Positions 1 through 8,947 of a stretch of DNA of 64,000 bases are shown here, in pieces. This DNA comes from Sulfomarinibacter sp963733915 (lineage in GTDB: Bacteria; Acidobacteriota; Thermoanaerobaculia; Thermoanaerobaculales; Sulfomarinibacteraceae), in the NCBI GenBank assembly GCA_963733915.1, contig CAVTEP010000011.1, positions 186,001 to 250,000 of the forward strand, in the 5' to 3' direction. Both the position numbers and the translations under genes were made by a program. The notes under the pieces are model-generated. The model saw nothing but the letters and a program-made list of their open reading frames with translations. It ran no database searches and was not told the origin of the DNA. Each line of letters starts with the position of its first letter. The first letter of the stretch is position 1.

Positions 1-780
1 CATCCGCGACAGCACCTTGTTGCGCCGGTTGAGGGCACTCTCGGGCCGCCTCACGGGATCGTACTTGTTGTTGGCGCTTGGAATCATGCCCGCGAGCAGC
101 GCCGCCTCGGCCAGGCTCAGCTCCATCGCCGGCTTCTGGAAATAAAGCTCGGTCGCGGCCTCGACGCCGTAGGCGCCGTGACCGAGAAATATCTGGTTTG
201 CGTACATCGTGAGGATCTGGTCCTTCGAGTAACGCTTCTCGATGTCGAGGGCGAGCAGAGCCTCCTTGATCTTGCGGCTGAGCCGACGCTCGCGTTGCAG
301 GAAGAGGTTCAGGGCCAACTGTTGGGTGAGCGTCGAGGCGCCGCCGCGGGAACCGATTTTGCGGTCGAGAATGCTGTACCAGGCTGCACGCATCACCGCC
401 TGCGGATCGACCCCGCCGTGCGAATAGAAATCGGCGTCTTCGATCGCCACCACCGCGAGCTTGAAATGGTCCGGGATCTCCTCCGGCCTCAACACGACTC
501 GTTGTTCGAGGGCGTAGGTCGCCACCTGCTCGCCGTCGGCGGCATAGATTCTGGTCGTCGTGGCGGGCTCGAAGGTGGCCAGCAGGTCAACCTGCGGCAC
601 ATGCAGGAACTGGGCGATGACCCAACCTCCAAGGGCGCCAGCCAGACAACCGGCAACCGCCGCCCACAACAGGACGGTCGTCACCGACAGCAGCTTGCTC
701 GCAGACGCAAGAGCTCTGAAGGCTGCGGTGATGCTTCTCGGGGCCGGTTTTCCGTCCCGCACGACCTTCTTCTTGATCAC
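1..780 (-). CDS. Class A penicillin-binding protein (PBP1A-type), N-terminal 260 residues
   Basis: This is the front end of a bifunctional peptidoglycan glycosyltransferase/transpeptidase that polymerises lipid II on the outer face of the inner membrane. Translation from a GTG at 780 begins MIKKKVVRDGK; a basic N-terminus is followed by a membrane anchor at about residues 30-58. The GT51 domain shows its classical motifs in order: EDADFYSHGG (EDxxFxxHxG, with the catalytic Glu), GASTLTQQLALN, RKIKEALLALDIEKRYSK, and NQIFLGHGAYGVEAA. The gene leaves the window at position 1, so the transpeptidase domain is not visible. The GTG start is chosen because nothing plausible lies upstream in frame. 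Family assignment is secure; the exact PBP1 subclass is not. Confidence 0.93.
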   Translation of the reverse strand, partial: MIKKKVVRDGKPAPRSITAAFRALASASKLLSVTTVLLWAAVAGCLAGALGGWVIAQFLHVPQVDLLATFEPATTTRIYAADGEQVATYALEQRVVLRPEEIPDHFKLAVVAIEDADFYSHGGVDPQAVMRAAWYSILDRKIGSRGGASTLTQQLALNLFLQRERRLSRKIKEALLALDIEKRYSKDQILTMYANQIFLGHGAYGVEAATELYFQKPAMELSLAEAALLAGMIPSANNKYDPVRRPESALNRRNKVLSRM

Positions 781-861
781 AGAGGGACTCTAGCAGATGC
801 CGCTACCCAAAAAGATGACGAGAATGTGGAAAACAGACGGCAGAATGGGAACGAACGTCGT

Positions 862-905
862 ACTCAGTTTTGAGTTTTGAGTTTTGAGTTTTGAGTGTTG
901 AGTTT
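862..905. repeat. Single-arm array of a TTTTGAG word
   Basis: About six tandem copies of the 7-base word TTTTGAG, with one variant copy (TGTTGAG). There is no complementary arm nearby. The same word forms the arms of elements at 6779-6889, 51549-51651, 59494-59597 and 60472-60575. Confidence 0.85.
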
Positions 906-920
906 CGTCAGACCACGTTG

Positions 921-2110
921 CTAGGGGACGGTGTCGCTCCAGGCGGTGGTGTTGCCCGATTCGAAACCATCAGATGAACACCTCGGTTCGTGTCGAGTCA
1001 CGGCTCAGGCTCACCTGAATAGAGCGTGCGCCGCATCGGCGGTGTCTCCCGAACCTCCACGTAGTAGGTGCCGGCACCGCCGAAAGCAGGCCATGTTGCA
1101 ACGTCTCGGACTGGCCGACGCCATTAGCGTCCGCGGCATGCGAGAACCGTTGTACCGCTCGTCGACAGCACCCGCACCGCGAGGTACCAGGATGAATCAC
1201 GGGTTGGAGTCTCGAGCCGAGCGCTGCGGACCCGTCACCGTTTTCGTGGTCCGTTGTAGCATGGGTGGCGCCGATTGGAGACAACGTCACATCGAGCTCG
1301 GTGTCCCGCGCCGACATCTCACGACTGTCGAGTGTCGAAGTCGGAATTGTCGTCGACCGAGAGATTGCCTCGACGACGTGACGAACGTGCCGAGCGCGGC
1401 GGCGTCACCCGTTGAGTCGATGTCCTCAACGCCGATAGCGCGCGTAATGGCGATTCCCCGGATTATCGTCGTGCCGGCCATCGAAACTGAGCGAGATAAT
1501 CGGCTGCCAGTGAGCTGTCGTTCGATTCAGCGGCCAGACTCAAGAATCCCAGACCAGTGCCCGTGCTCGGCGCGACGGTGTTTCGGAGGCGAGAGAGAGT
1601 TCGACGATGTATTGGTGACGAAAGAATCTCCCGTGTCGATGACCATGTCACCGTAGTTCGGGTAGTCAGTTGCGGCCGAACATTCAGATTGTCGTCTCGA
1701 TGTGGTCGCCACGCTATGGCGGTGACGTCCCCGCGAAGACCCAGCTTGTCGACCCGCGGAGGTAGCGGAGGGTTGAGCCGTCGTCGCTCGGTTCGTAGAC
1801 CGTTGTGACACCTGTCAGCTGGCTCCGCGGATCGAGGACCGCTGGAAAATCGTGCATCCAGTTCTCATGCTGCCGTAGATTCCGCTCAAGTAGGCGCGGA
1901 AATGCTCGCGGCCGCCGGCTCGCCGATGACCGCATGACCGATCGGCGTCCCGTCTGCGACGACGCTCCATGTAAAGGTAATCGGGGGTCTCCTGCGTACG
2001 GCATCGCTGCCGTCGGTTGCGGTGTATGACCAACCGGTTCGTCAACAGCATGATCACATCAGGGAACCGGCGAAGGCGAGCACCTCTCGTAGTCAGCTTG
2101 CACCGACGCT
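921..2110 (-). pseudogene. Decayed gene for a large exported protein with a DGFESGNT tail
   Basis: No open frame covers this stretch, but the minus strand carries protein-like fragments that follow each other while jumping between frames. In order they include NWMHDFPAVLDPRSQLTG (about 1.8 kb), NYGDMVIDTGDSFVTN (about 1.65 kb), TGTGLGFLSLAAESND (about 1.55 kb), AIGVEDIDSTGDAAALG (about 1.4 kb), GGAGTYYVEVRET (about 1.07 kb), and finally DGFESGNTTAWSDTVP with a TAG stop at 923-921. I recall the last motif as a recurrent C-terminal tail of secreted proteins in Acidobacteriota and similar phyla, and GTYYVEV as typical of extracellular beta-sandwich (pre-peptidase C-terminal-like) repeats. The number of frame changes points to an old pseudogene rather than one sequencing error. 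The 5' end is not defined. Confidence 0.5.
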
Positions 2111-2496
2111 CATAGAGTTCTCTTCATCTTGCCGAAGAGTTCAGGGCGCAAAGCGGAACCCGGCACGGCGAGGCGTCGGCATGCCGTCGCCGACGTCCTC
2201 CATGCCGCCCCGACACCGCTCGCCACGAAGTACGAGAATCAGCGGTGCGGTAGCCAAGGCGCCACAGCGACGCCAATCCGCGTTGAATCATCGGTGAAGG
2301 CTCCTAGACGGACAAGCCGCCCTCCAGGACCGGCTCTCCATCTCCTCAAGGATATCAACGGGTCGTCAAACGACCGGATATCGTTAACACAACTTTTTCA
2401 AGGCGCATCGCCGGGAGTGTGGCCTCGGAACCGCACTCCGGCCGAAGAACCCTTGGTAACAACGGTGGTAACGCCGATCAACTATCATCGCATCTC
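2111..2496. other. Gap with no supported gene
   Basis: Short open frames on both strands have no recognisable protein content. The minus strand may hold the degraded 5' end of the pseudogene at 921-2110. No clear promoter or hairpin was found. Confidence 0.5.
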
Positions 2497-3018
2497 ATGG
2501 TCTCAGTGCTACTCGGTCTCGGCGGCAACCTCGGCGATCCGAGATCCGCCTTCGGTGACGCCCTTGCAGCGCTTGCTGCAGAGGGCCGGGTGGTGGCCGT
2601 TTCGCGGCTGTGGCGCACCCGCGCCGTCGGCCCCGAGCAACCCGACTACCTCAACGCCGCCACCCTCATTCTGTGGCCGCTGGGACCGCGGTCGCTGCTC
2701 GCGCGCTGCCGGGCGCTCGAGATCGCGGCCGGCCGCGACCGGCAGCACGAGACGCGCTGGGGTCCGCGGACGCTCGACCTCGATCTCCTGCTCGCGGATG
2801 GCGTCATCTGCCGCGGACCGACGCTCGAGCTTCCGCACCCACGCCTCCACGAGCGCCGCTTCGCCCTCGAACCGGCCGCCGAGGTCGCTCCCGACTGGAT
2901 CCACCCAAAAAACGGTATGACGATCGGCCAGCTCGCGGATGCCGCCCGGAATCGGGAGCCGGATGCGATTTTCGAGGTCTTCGACCTTGAATTCTCAGTT
3001 CTCAATTCTCAATTTTGA
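2497..3018 (+). CDS. folK: 2-amino-4-hydroxy-6-hydroxymethyldihydropteridine diphosphokinase (HPPK)
   Basis: HPPK transfers pyrophosphate from ATP to 6-hydroxymethyl-7,8-dihydropterin, a cytoplasmic step of folate synthesis. The 173-residue protein starts MVSVLLGLGGNLGDP, the usual HPPK N-terminus, and carries RWGPRTLDLDLLL (the family RxGPRxxDLDLL signature with the Mg-binding DxD) and ELPHPRLHERRFAL. An in-frame extension back to 2419 has no homology character, so the ATG at 2497 is preferred. The gene stands alone and converges on pyrE. The last seven or so residues (FSVLNSQF) are encoded by the AATTCTC repeat arm that follows, so the repeat supplies the C-terminus and the stop. Confidence 0.95.
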   Translation: MVSVLLGLGGNLGDPRSAFGDALAALAAEGRVVAVSRLWRTRAVGPEQPDYLNAATLILWPLGPRSLLARCRALEIAAGRDRQHETRWGPRTLDLDLLLADGVICRGPTLELPHPRLHERRFALEPAAEVAPDWIHPKNGMTIGQLADAARNREPDAIFEVFDLEFSVLNSQF

Positions 3019-3096
3019 ATTCCCTCCCCCCCTCCGAGAACCCGGGGGGTGGTTGGGAATTGAGAATTAAGAATTGAGAATTAAGAATTGAAAACT
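2988..3096. repeat. Two-arm palindromic element, AATTCTC word
   Basis: The left arm is tandem AATTCTC-type words (2988-3022), followed by a C/G-rich linker and a right arm of complementary GAATTGA/GAATTAA words (3057-3096). It fills the gap between the convergent folK and pyrE genes, with folK's stop inside the left arm and pyrE's stop directly after the right arm. It could fold as a large bidirectional terminator. Confidence 0.85.
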
Positions 3097-3098
3097 GA

Positions 3099-3683
3099 TC
3101 AGGTTATCGGCCGCGAACCCGGTTTGGCGACGGGCACTCCGTCGGCGCACAGCGGGCACTCGGCGGCGCTCCAGGTCGGGAAGGCCACCTCGAGCAAGGC
3201 GCGGCTCGCGAGCGGCGCAAATGGTTGCTCGAGGCCCGATCGATTGACCATCGAGGCCACGCCAACCACTTCGGCGCCTGCAGCCTCGAGGACCGCGATC
3301 ACCTCGCGGGTCGAGCGTCCGGTCGTGACCACGTCCTCAACCACCACGGCCCGCTGACCGGGATCGAGTGCAAATCCTCGGCGAAGGACCATTGCTCCTT
3401 CCGATCGCTCGGTAAACAGAAACGGGAGGTCGAGCGCACGCGCGGTCTCGTGACCGATGATCAGGCCACCCATGGCCGGCGCGACGATGACCTGCGGATC
3501 GAGACCCGCATCGGCGATCGCATCGGCGAGGAGCTGACCGGCGCGCGCCGCCCGTCGCGGCTGGGCGAGGTACAGCGCGCACTGCAGATAATCGCCGGAG
3601 TGCAGGCCCGATGACAGCAGGAAGTGGCCGCGCTGGTGGGCGCCGCAGGCGGTCAGCTCGTCGAGATCGAATCGGGTGATCAC
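3099..3683 (-). CDS. pyrE: Orotate phosphoribosyltransferase
   Basis: PyrE condenses orotate with PRPP to give orotidine 5'-phosphate in de novo pyrimidine synthesis. The 194-residue protein has a type I PRTase fold, with the PRPP-binding signature VVVEDVVTTGRST near residues 110-122 and the N-terminal FLLSSGLHSGDYLQ typical of PyrE. A GTG start at 3683 overlaps the stop of the upstream sigma-54 regulator in a GTGA arrangement, so the two are translationally coupled. The longer in-frame reading to 3776 only reads through the end of that regulator. A C-terminal segment WSAAECPLCADG carries a Cys pair, as in some archaeal/acidobacterial-type PyrE. Carbamoyl-phosphate synthase genes of the same pathway lie at 53.8-58.4 kb. 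Confidence 0.93.
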   Translation of the reverse strand: MITRFDLDELTACGAHQRGHFLLSSGLHSGDYLQCALYLAQPRRAARAGQLLADAIADAGLDPQVIVAPAMGGLIIGHETARALDLPFLFTERSEGAMVLRRGFALDPGQRAVVVEDVVTTGRSTREVIAVLEAAGAEVVGVASMVNRSGLEQPFAPLASRALLEVAFPTWSAAECPLCADGVPVAKPGSRPIT

Positions 3684-5017
3684 GGCTGTTCGCGTTCGAT
3701 GCCGTAGGCGCGCATCTTCTTGTAGAGGTTGGATCGCGGCGTGTCGATGACGCGTGCGGTGGCCGCGACATTCCACCCGTTACGTTCGAGGTGGTGGAGC
3801 AGAAAGGCGATCTCGGACTGGCGCTGGAACTCCTGCAGCGAAGCCAGATCGAGGAGCGAGTCGACCTCGCCGCTCGCCGGCAGCGCCGGCAGATCGACCC
3901 TGGCGACGGTGTCCTCGAGCTCCATGATCACGGCCCGCTCGACCACGTTTTTCAGCTCGCGAACGTTTCCCGGCCAGCTGTGACGCTTGAGCTGGTCAAG
4001 AGCGGCCGGGCTCCAGGTCTTGGCGCGGCGGTTGTACTCGGCGCAGAACTGGTCGCTGAAGTGCTCGACCAGAAACCGAATGTCATCGGGATGCTCGCGC
4101 AGCGGCGGCGTTCGCAGCACCACCACCGCCAGGCGGTAGTAGAGATCCTCGCGGAAGCGCCCGGCCTGCACCTCAGCCACAAGGTTCTTGTTGGTCGCGG
4201 CGACCACCCGCACATTGACCTGGAATCCACGCCCCGCGCCCACCGGTTCGACCTCACCGTCCTGCAACACCCGCAACACCTTGGCCTGGGTCTTGAGGCT
4301 CATGTCGCCGACTTCGTCGAGGAAGATCGTGCCGCCGTCGGCCTGGACGAACTTCCCGACCTGCCGCCGGTGGGCGCCGGTAAACGAGCCCTTCTCGTGG
4401 CCGAAGAGCTCAGACTCGATCAGCTCTTCGGGGATGGCCGCCGAGTTGACCCGTACGAACGGCCGGCGCGCCCGGTCCGACAGGTGGTGCAGCCGGCGCG
4501 CCACCAGCTCTTTGCCGGTGCCGGACTCGCCCTCGACCATGACCGTGGCTCGGGACGGCGCGACACGGGCAATCTCCTCCCGCAGCAATCGCAGGGCCGT
4601 GCTCTCGCCGAGCAGCGTCGGCTCGACGGCTGCCTCGAGCTCGCGCGCGACCCGACCCTGGGCGACGGCGCCCCGTACCGCCAGCAGAAGCTCGGCGCGA
4701 TCGGGCGGCTTGGTGAGATAGCCGGCAGCGCCGGCCTCGAGGCACTGGCTCGAGGTGAACTCGTCGCCGTGACCGGTGAGGACCACGATCGGGATCTCGA
4801 GGCCGCGCTGCTTCAGATTATCCATCAGCCCGAGACCGTCCATCCCCGGCATCTTGATATCGAGGAGGGCGGCATCGGGTCGGTTGGCGTCGAGGGCCTC
4901 GAGGGCCTGAAAGGCGTCACCGGCCTCTTCGATCTGATAGCCGGTGCCGGTCAGAATGCGCCGCAGGGCTTTGCGCACCCCCGGATCGTCGTCGATGATC
5001 AGGACTGCACCTTCCAT
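3680..5017 (-). CDS. Sigma-54-dependent response regulator (NtrC/AtoC family)
   Basis: This 445-residue protein has receiver, AAA+ and Fis-type HTH domains. Receiver (1-115): acidic D9-D11, phosphoacceptor D53 in LLDIKMPG, and K103 in YLTKPP. AAA+ (about 135-365): Walker A GESGTGKE (163-170), the sigma-54-contacting loop GSFTGA (210-215), Walker B GGTIFLDE, and the arginine-finger region FREDLYYRL. A C-terminal HTH (about 410-445) includes WNVAATARVIDTPRSNLYKK. It should open sigma-54 promoters after phosphorylation. No histidine kinase lies next to it, so its partner is unknown. It is coupled to pyrE by a 4-base overlap. The ATG at 5017 is preferred; another ATG three codons upstream is possible. 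Confidence 0.92.
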   Translation of the reverse strand: MEGAVLIIDDDPGVRKALRRILTGTGYQIEEAGDAFQALEALDANRPDAALLDIKMPGMDGLGLMDNLKQRGLEIPIVVLTGHGDEFTSSQCLEAGAAGYLTKPPDRAELLLAVRGAVAQGRVARELEAAVEPTLLGESTALRLLREEIARVAPSRATVMVEGESGTGKELVARRLHHLSDRARRPFVRVNSAAIPEELIESELFGHEKGSFTGAHRRQVGKFVQADGGTIFLDEVGDMSLKTQAKVLRVLQDGEVEPVGAGRGFQVNVRVVAATNKNLVAEVQAGRFREDLYYRLAVVVLRTPPLREHPDDIRFLVEHFSDQFCAEYNRRAKTWSPAALDQLKRHSWPGNVRELKNVVERAVIMELEDTVARVDLPALPASGEVDSLLDLASLQEFQRQSEIAFLLHHLERNGWNVAATARVIDTPRSNLYKKMRAYGIEREQP

Positions 5018-5145
5018 GGCACCCATGGTAGCAGCGACCATGGGGCCTGAGGCTTGAGACCCGGGGCTTGGGGCCGGAAGTTGGACTCTGGATGCTGCGA
5101 GCAGCGTGGTTCGCCTCTCCACTCTGTCAAGTGGGGGTGGGCGGG

Positions 5146-6702
5146 CTATTCGATGTCGAACTTCACACCCTGTGCCAGCGGCAGCTCGCCGCCCCAGTTG
5201 ATGGTGCAGGTCTGACGCCGCATGTAGGCCTTCCAGGCATCGGAGCCGGCCTCGCGACCGCCACCGGTCTCCTTCTCACCGCCGAATGCACCGCCGATCT
5301 CGGCCCCCGAGGTGCCGATATTGACGTTGGCGATGCCGCAGTCCGAGCCCTCGTGCGACAGGAACCGCTCGGCGGTATAGAGGTTGGAGGTAAAAACGGC
5401 CGACGAAAGACCCTGGTTGACCGAGTTGTGCAGGTACATGGCCTGGCCGAGGTCCTCATATTCGAAGACGTAAAGGATCGGGGCAAAGGTTTCTTCGCGC
5501 GCGATCTCCATGTCGGGATGCGCCTTGACTATCGTTGGCTCGACAAAGAAGCCCTCACGGTCGGGGCGGCCGCCGCCGCAGAGGATCTCACCGCCCTGCT
5601 GGCGGATGGCGTCGAGGGCCGCGAGGTGGTCATCCACGGCCCGCTGGTTGACCAGCGGTCCCATCAGCACACCGTTCGCCAAGGGATCACCGATGGTGAT
5701 GCTGGGGTAGATCTTGAGCAGGCGATCGATGAACGGCTGCGCGATGCCCTTCTGCAGGAACAGACGCCGCAGGCTGGTGCACCGCTGGCCGGCGGTCCCG
5801 ACCGCCGCGAAGACGGTCGCTCGGACCGCGAGCTCGAGGTCCGCGTCCTCAGCGACGATGATCGCGTTGTTGCCGCCGAGCTCGAGAATCGAGCGGCCGA
5901 AACGCCGGGCAATCGTTTCCGCCACGTGACGGCCCATCTTCGTCGACCCGGTAAAAGAGATCAGCGGCACCCGCCGGTCGTTGATCAGCTGCTCGCCCAC
6001 GGTCCTGCCGGGTCCGATCGCGAGGTTGAAGATGCCCTGCACGCCGTGCCGCTCCATGACGCGGTTGCAGATGTGCTGGACCGCAACCGCGGTCAGCGGG
6101 GTGTCCGAGGAAGGCTTCCAGACCATGGTGTCGCCGCAGACGGCGGCGAGGGCCGCGTTCCACGCCCACACTGCGACCGGGAAGTTGAAGGCGGAGATGA
6201 TACCGACGACCCCTAGCGGATGCCACTGCTCGTACATGCGGTGGCGCGACCTCTCGGACATCATGTTCGGCCCATAGAGCTGTCGCGAGAGCCCGACCGC
6301 AAAGTCGCACATGTCGATCATCTCCTGGACCTCGCCGAGACCCTCAGAGAGAATCTTGCCCATTTCGAGCGAGACCAGCCGACCGAGCGGGTCTTTGAAC
6401 ACGCGGAGCTCATTGCCGAGATCGCGCACCAGCTCACCCCTCGCCGGCGCCGGCGTCATCCGCCAGGTCTTGAAGGCCTCGGCCGCCGTCGCCACCACCC
6501 GCTCGCAAGCCGCCTCATCGGCCTGGATGACGGACGCGATGGGTCGGCCGTCGGTGGGGTTGTACGACACCAGTTCGTGCATGTCGCTGGCGGCGATCCA
6601 CTCGCCGGTGCAGGCGCCGAGGTTGGACTCCTCGATGCCGAACTCGATCTCGATACCGAGATCGGCGAATGATTTCTTGATCGCGAGAACATTGTCGGTC
6701 AT
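5146..6702 (-). CDS. Aldehyde dehydrogenase, ALDH7/antiquitin type
   Basis: The 518-residue protein most resembles L-aminoadipate-semialdehyde (piperideine-6-carboxylate) dehydrogenases, NAD-dependent enzymes of lysine degradation. NAD-binding FNFPVAVWAWNAA, E274 in ELGGNN, and catalytic C308 in GTAGQRCTS are all present. The C-terminal run INVNIGTSGAEIGGAFGG-type sequence followed by ETGGGREAGSDAWK and YMRRQTCTINW is characteristic of the ALDH7 family (here the run begins ANVNIGTSGAE). It is transcribed alone, with a two-arm repeat in its upstream gap. No lysine aminotransferase or saccharopine gene is in the window, so the substrate is inferred from family membership. Confidence 0.9.
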   Translation of the reverse strand: MTDNVLAIKKSFADLGIEIEFGIEESNLGACTGEWIAASDMHELVSYNPTDGRPIASVIQADEAACERVVATAAEAFKTWRMTPAPARGELVRDLGNELRVFKDPLGRLVSLEMGKILSEGLGEVQEMIDMCDFAVGLSRQLYGPNMMSERSRHRMYEQWHPLGVVGIISAFNFPVAVWAWNAALAAVCGDTMVWKPSSDTPLTAVAVQHICNRVMERHGVQGIFNLAIGPGRTVGEQLINDRRVPLISFTGSTKMGRHVAETIARRFGRSILELGGNNAIIVAEDADLELAVRATVFAAVGTAGQRCTSLRRLFLQKGIAQPFIDRLLKIYPSITIGDPLANGVLMGPLVNQRAVDDHLAALDAIRQQGGEILCGGGRPDREGFFVEPTIVKAHPDMEIAREETFAPILYVFEYEDLGQAMYLHNSVNQGLSSAVFTSNLYTAERFLSHEGSDCGIANVNIGTSGAEIGGAFGGEKETGGGREAGSDAWKAYMRRQTCTINWGGELPLAQGVKFDIE

Positions 6703-6778
6703 CTCGTACCTCCGGTAGCCGGTCGCCGCGCCGGGAGTTTACCGCCAACATCGCTTGCTGCCAAGCCGAGCCCGGTAC

Positions 6779-6889
6779 GAGTTTTGAGTTCTCAGTTTTG
6801 AGTTTTGAGTTGTCCGCCACCCACCCCTTGGTTACGGCGAGGGTGGTTCAAACCTCAAAACTCAAAACCAAAAACTCAACACTGAAAAC
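6779..6889. repeat. Two-arm palindromic element, TTTTGAG word
   Basis: Left arm of TTTTGAGTT words (6779-6812), linker with CCACCCACCCC and GAGGGTGG, right arm of AACTCAAAA-type words (6851-6889). It lies in the minus-strand gap between the NYN gene end and the aldehyde dehydrogenase start. Confidence 0.85.
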
Positions 6890-6913
6890 GATCTTTCGGT
6901 CCAGGTTTCAATT

Positions 6914-7369
6914 TCATTTTTCGTCGTCGCCTTCGCCGGAGGCGAAGTAGCTCTCCCAGTCAGCAACGTCCCGCGAGGAAAGCTTCCGCTCTTGCGGTGG
7001 ACGACGGGGCGGCATCGGTTTGCGGTCCCGCCACTGTTTGAGGGTCCGCGTCTTCGCCCCGCGGGCGCGTACGCGCTCGCTCAGACCACGATCCGCGGTG
7101 ACGACGACCCAATCCGCGGCCCCACGCCCGGCCGGCAAGAGGCCGAGGATGACCTCGTCGGCGCTGGCGCGGCACGAGTAATGGACGGTGACCCGGCCCA
7201 GGCGCTCGATTTCAGGCGAGCCGACCGGAGGCGCACCATCGAAAACGATGGTCAGCTGCAGTCCCTCGGCACGGACCATCTCGAGGGCGCGGCGACGCAC
7301 CTCGGCTCGGCTTCTCTTTCCGGGCGCAAGAGTATGGAGCAGATTGTTGCCGTCGACGACTACCGGCAT
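6914..7369 (-). CDS. NYN (PIN-like) domain putative RNA-binding/nuclease protein
   Basis: The 151-residue protein begins MPVVVDGNNLLHTL, the first acidic motif of NYN/YacP-like PIN-fold proteins. It continues with TIVFDGAPP (second Asp) and ADWVVVTADRGLSERVRARG (third acidic cluster). These Asp residues normally bind Mg2+ at a nuclease centre. The C-terminus is basic (KPMPPRRPPQERK) and may bind RNA. The ATG at 7369 is chosen because the longer frame to 7699 reads through the neighbouring gene. It lies 20 bases after the DUF4388/J-domain gene and is probably in the same transcript. Its RNA target is unknown. Confidence 0.8.
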   Translation of the reverse strand: MPVVVDGNNLLHTLAPGKRSRAEVRRRALEMVRAEGLQLTIVFDGAPPVGSPEIERLGRVTVHYSCRASADEVILGLLPAGRGAADWVVVTADRGLSERVRARGAKTRTLKQWRDRKPMPPRRPPQERKLSSRDVADWESYFASGEGDDEK

Positions 7370-7389
7370 CGATCGTGCGCTCTCCCGGG

Positions 7390-8943
7390 TCAGCGCATCT
7401 GTCGGGCGCGACGCAGCAGCCGCTGCAACTCGCGGTTGCCGGCGAGGTCTCTGTACATCTGGTTGGCCTGTTGGTTGTCCGGATCGATCGCGAGGGCGCG
7501 CTCGAGGGACTTGCGTTGGCGCTCCGCGTGATTGCGCCGCCGCCAGAACTCGGCGAGCTCGAGCCAAGCGCCGATGTTTCTCGGGTCGGCTTCGATCGCC
7601 CGCCGCATGCACGCCAGGGCGCGGTTCACCCACAGTGGGTTGCGCTGCAAGAGCCTCGACAGCTTGATCAGCTCGGCAGGCCGCGGCTCCATCGAGCATG
7701 CCTGCTCGAGCAGCTGGATCGCGAGATAGAGCTCGTCCTGCTTGATGAGCTCATTGGCGCGTTTGAGGTTGGCCTCGACCAGGTCCCTGCGGGCTTTGGG
7801 ATCGACCCCGGACTTGGCCGAGGCCTCCATCGGACGTCGCTCCCGCTCGAGTCCCTTGAGAATCTCGTCGTAGCGAGTACGCGCGCGAAAATGAGACAAA
7901 ACCTCGTAAGCCGCACGGCTCCGCTCGACGATCCGCTCGAGGTGGGGGACCATGTCGACCAGGTGGGCGACCGGTGACTCCGGCGAGAATCGGGCCTCGA
8001 TCTGGTCCCAGGCCTCTTTGATCTGTCCGGGGTTGGCGTCGCGCTTGAGGCCGAGCGCGCGGTAGTGATCCACCTTGGTCACGTCCTCGGACAGCTTCAG
8101 GATGTACCGGCGTTCCTCGAGCTGACGCTCGGTGAAGTCGAACTCCTCAGGCACCACCGCCTCGCGCGTGGGCGCTTGCGGAGGTGTTTCCGCGCCTGAC
8201 GCCTCAATGGCCGGTGGTTCCGGTGCCGCGTCGGCTTTGCCCACCTCGCCCACAGTCAGCGTATTCGACATCATCAGGGTGTAGAGCAGGGAGTAAGTTT
8301 GATTCTCGGGAAGCGAGGACAGCCGGATCAGCTCAGCGACGTTATGCGCACCATCGACGCGGCTGAGCAGGAAGCCTTCGGTGGGCGTCAAACGAACGTC
8401 CTCGAGCATGTCATTCAACGAACCCGAGATCATGACTTTTTGGTCCAATGACCCGATGTGGGCACGGATGGCGGCAACGTCCCCGAACTCGCGAGCCGCC
8501 AATAATATGACCTGGGCGGTGACCACGTTGGGGAGGGTGTCGAGCTGGCCCTCGCCACCACCGTCGACGAAATCACAGGTCGTACCCGGCGCCGCCGACG
8601 CGCGTTTGATGATGGTCAGCGCGAGTTCCTCGAGCTCCTCCTCGAGCTGTTCCTGGGTGACGTAGCCCTTGGTCACAAGGATGTGGCCGAGCGGCGGTGA
8701 GGTGCCGCCGCCCTGGGCGAGAAGGATCAACGCCCGATCGTCCTCGCTGATCTTTCCACGAGAAACCAACCACATGCCGAGCTTCTCCTCCTCGACATGA
8801 GAGCGGGCGGCACGGACCTCACCGTTGGTGAACATGATCTCGCGCCTCGACTCTCCTGATGAGGCGACCAGGGACCCGGTCACCTTGGTCCGCGCGAGGT
8901 CAGCCATCACGGATGGCAACGGCCGGTTGGCGATCTTCTCCAT
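7390..8943 (-). CDS. DUF4388 (PATAN) protein with J-domain-like segment and TPRs
   Basis: The 517-residue cytoplasmic protein has an N-terminal DUF4388/PATAN module (about 1-130; LARTKVTGSLVASSG and REIMFTNGEVRAARSH), a domain associated with signalling and surface motility in myxobacteria and cyanobacteria. A Pro/Ala-rich linker (about 240-265) precedes a J-domain-like segment (about 290-365: DHYRALGLKRDANPGQIKEAW ... YEVLSHFRARTRYDEIL). This segment lacks the HPD motif needed to stimulate DnaK. TPR-like helices (about 390-505) follow. The next gene upstream (8948-10063) is also a DUF4388 protein, four bases away, so the pair looks like an operon. The function is probably scaffolding or signalling; the exact role is unknown. 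Confidence 0.8.
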   Translation of the reverse strand: MEKIANRPLPSVMADLARTKVTGSLVASSGESRREIMFTNGEVRAARSHVEEEKLGMWLVSRGKISEDDRALILLAQGGGTSPPLGHILVTKGYVTQEQLEEELEELALTIIKRASAAPGTTCDFVDGGGEGQLDTLPNVVTAQVILLAAREFGDVAAIRAHIGSLDQKVMISGSLNDMLEDVRLTPTEGFLLSRVDGAHNVAELIRLSSLPENQTYSLLYTLMMSNTLTVGEVGKADAAPEPPAIEASGAETPPQAPTREAVVPEEFDFTERQLEERRYILKLSEDVTKVDHYRALGLKRDANPGQIKEAWDQIEARFSPESPVAHLVDMVPHLERIVERSRAAYEVLSHFRARTRYDEILKGLERERRPMEASAKSGVDPKARRDLVEANLKRANELIKQDELYLAIQLLEQACSMEPRPAELIKLSRLLQRNPLWVNRALACMRRAIEADPRNIGAWLELAEFWRRRNHAERQRKSLERALAIDPDNQQANQMYRDLAGNRELQRLLRRARQMR

Positions 8944-8947
8944 GGCG

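Noticed and set aside
931..1656. Plus-strand frame of 241 codons
   Set aside because: It has no ribosome site or family character, and the opposite strand holds ordered pseudogene fragments with a recognisable tail.
3791..5050. Plus-strand 419-codon frame opposite the response regulator
   Set aside because: It is a shadow of a sigma-54 regulator with intact Walker and GSFTGA motifs.
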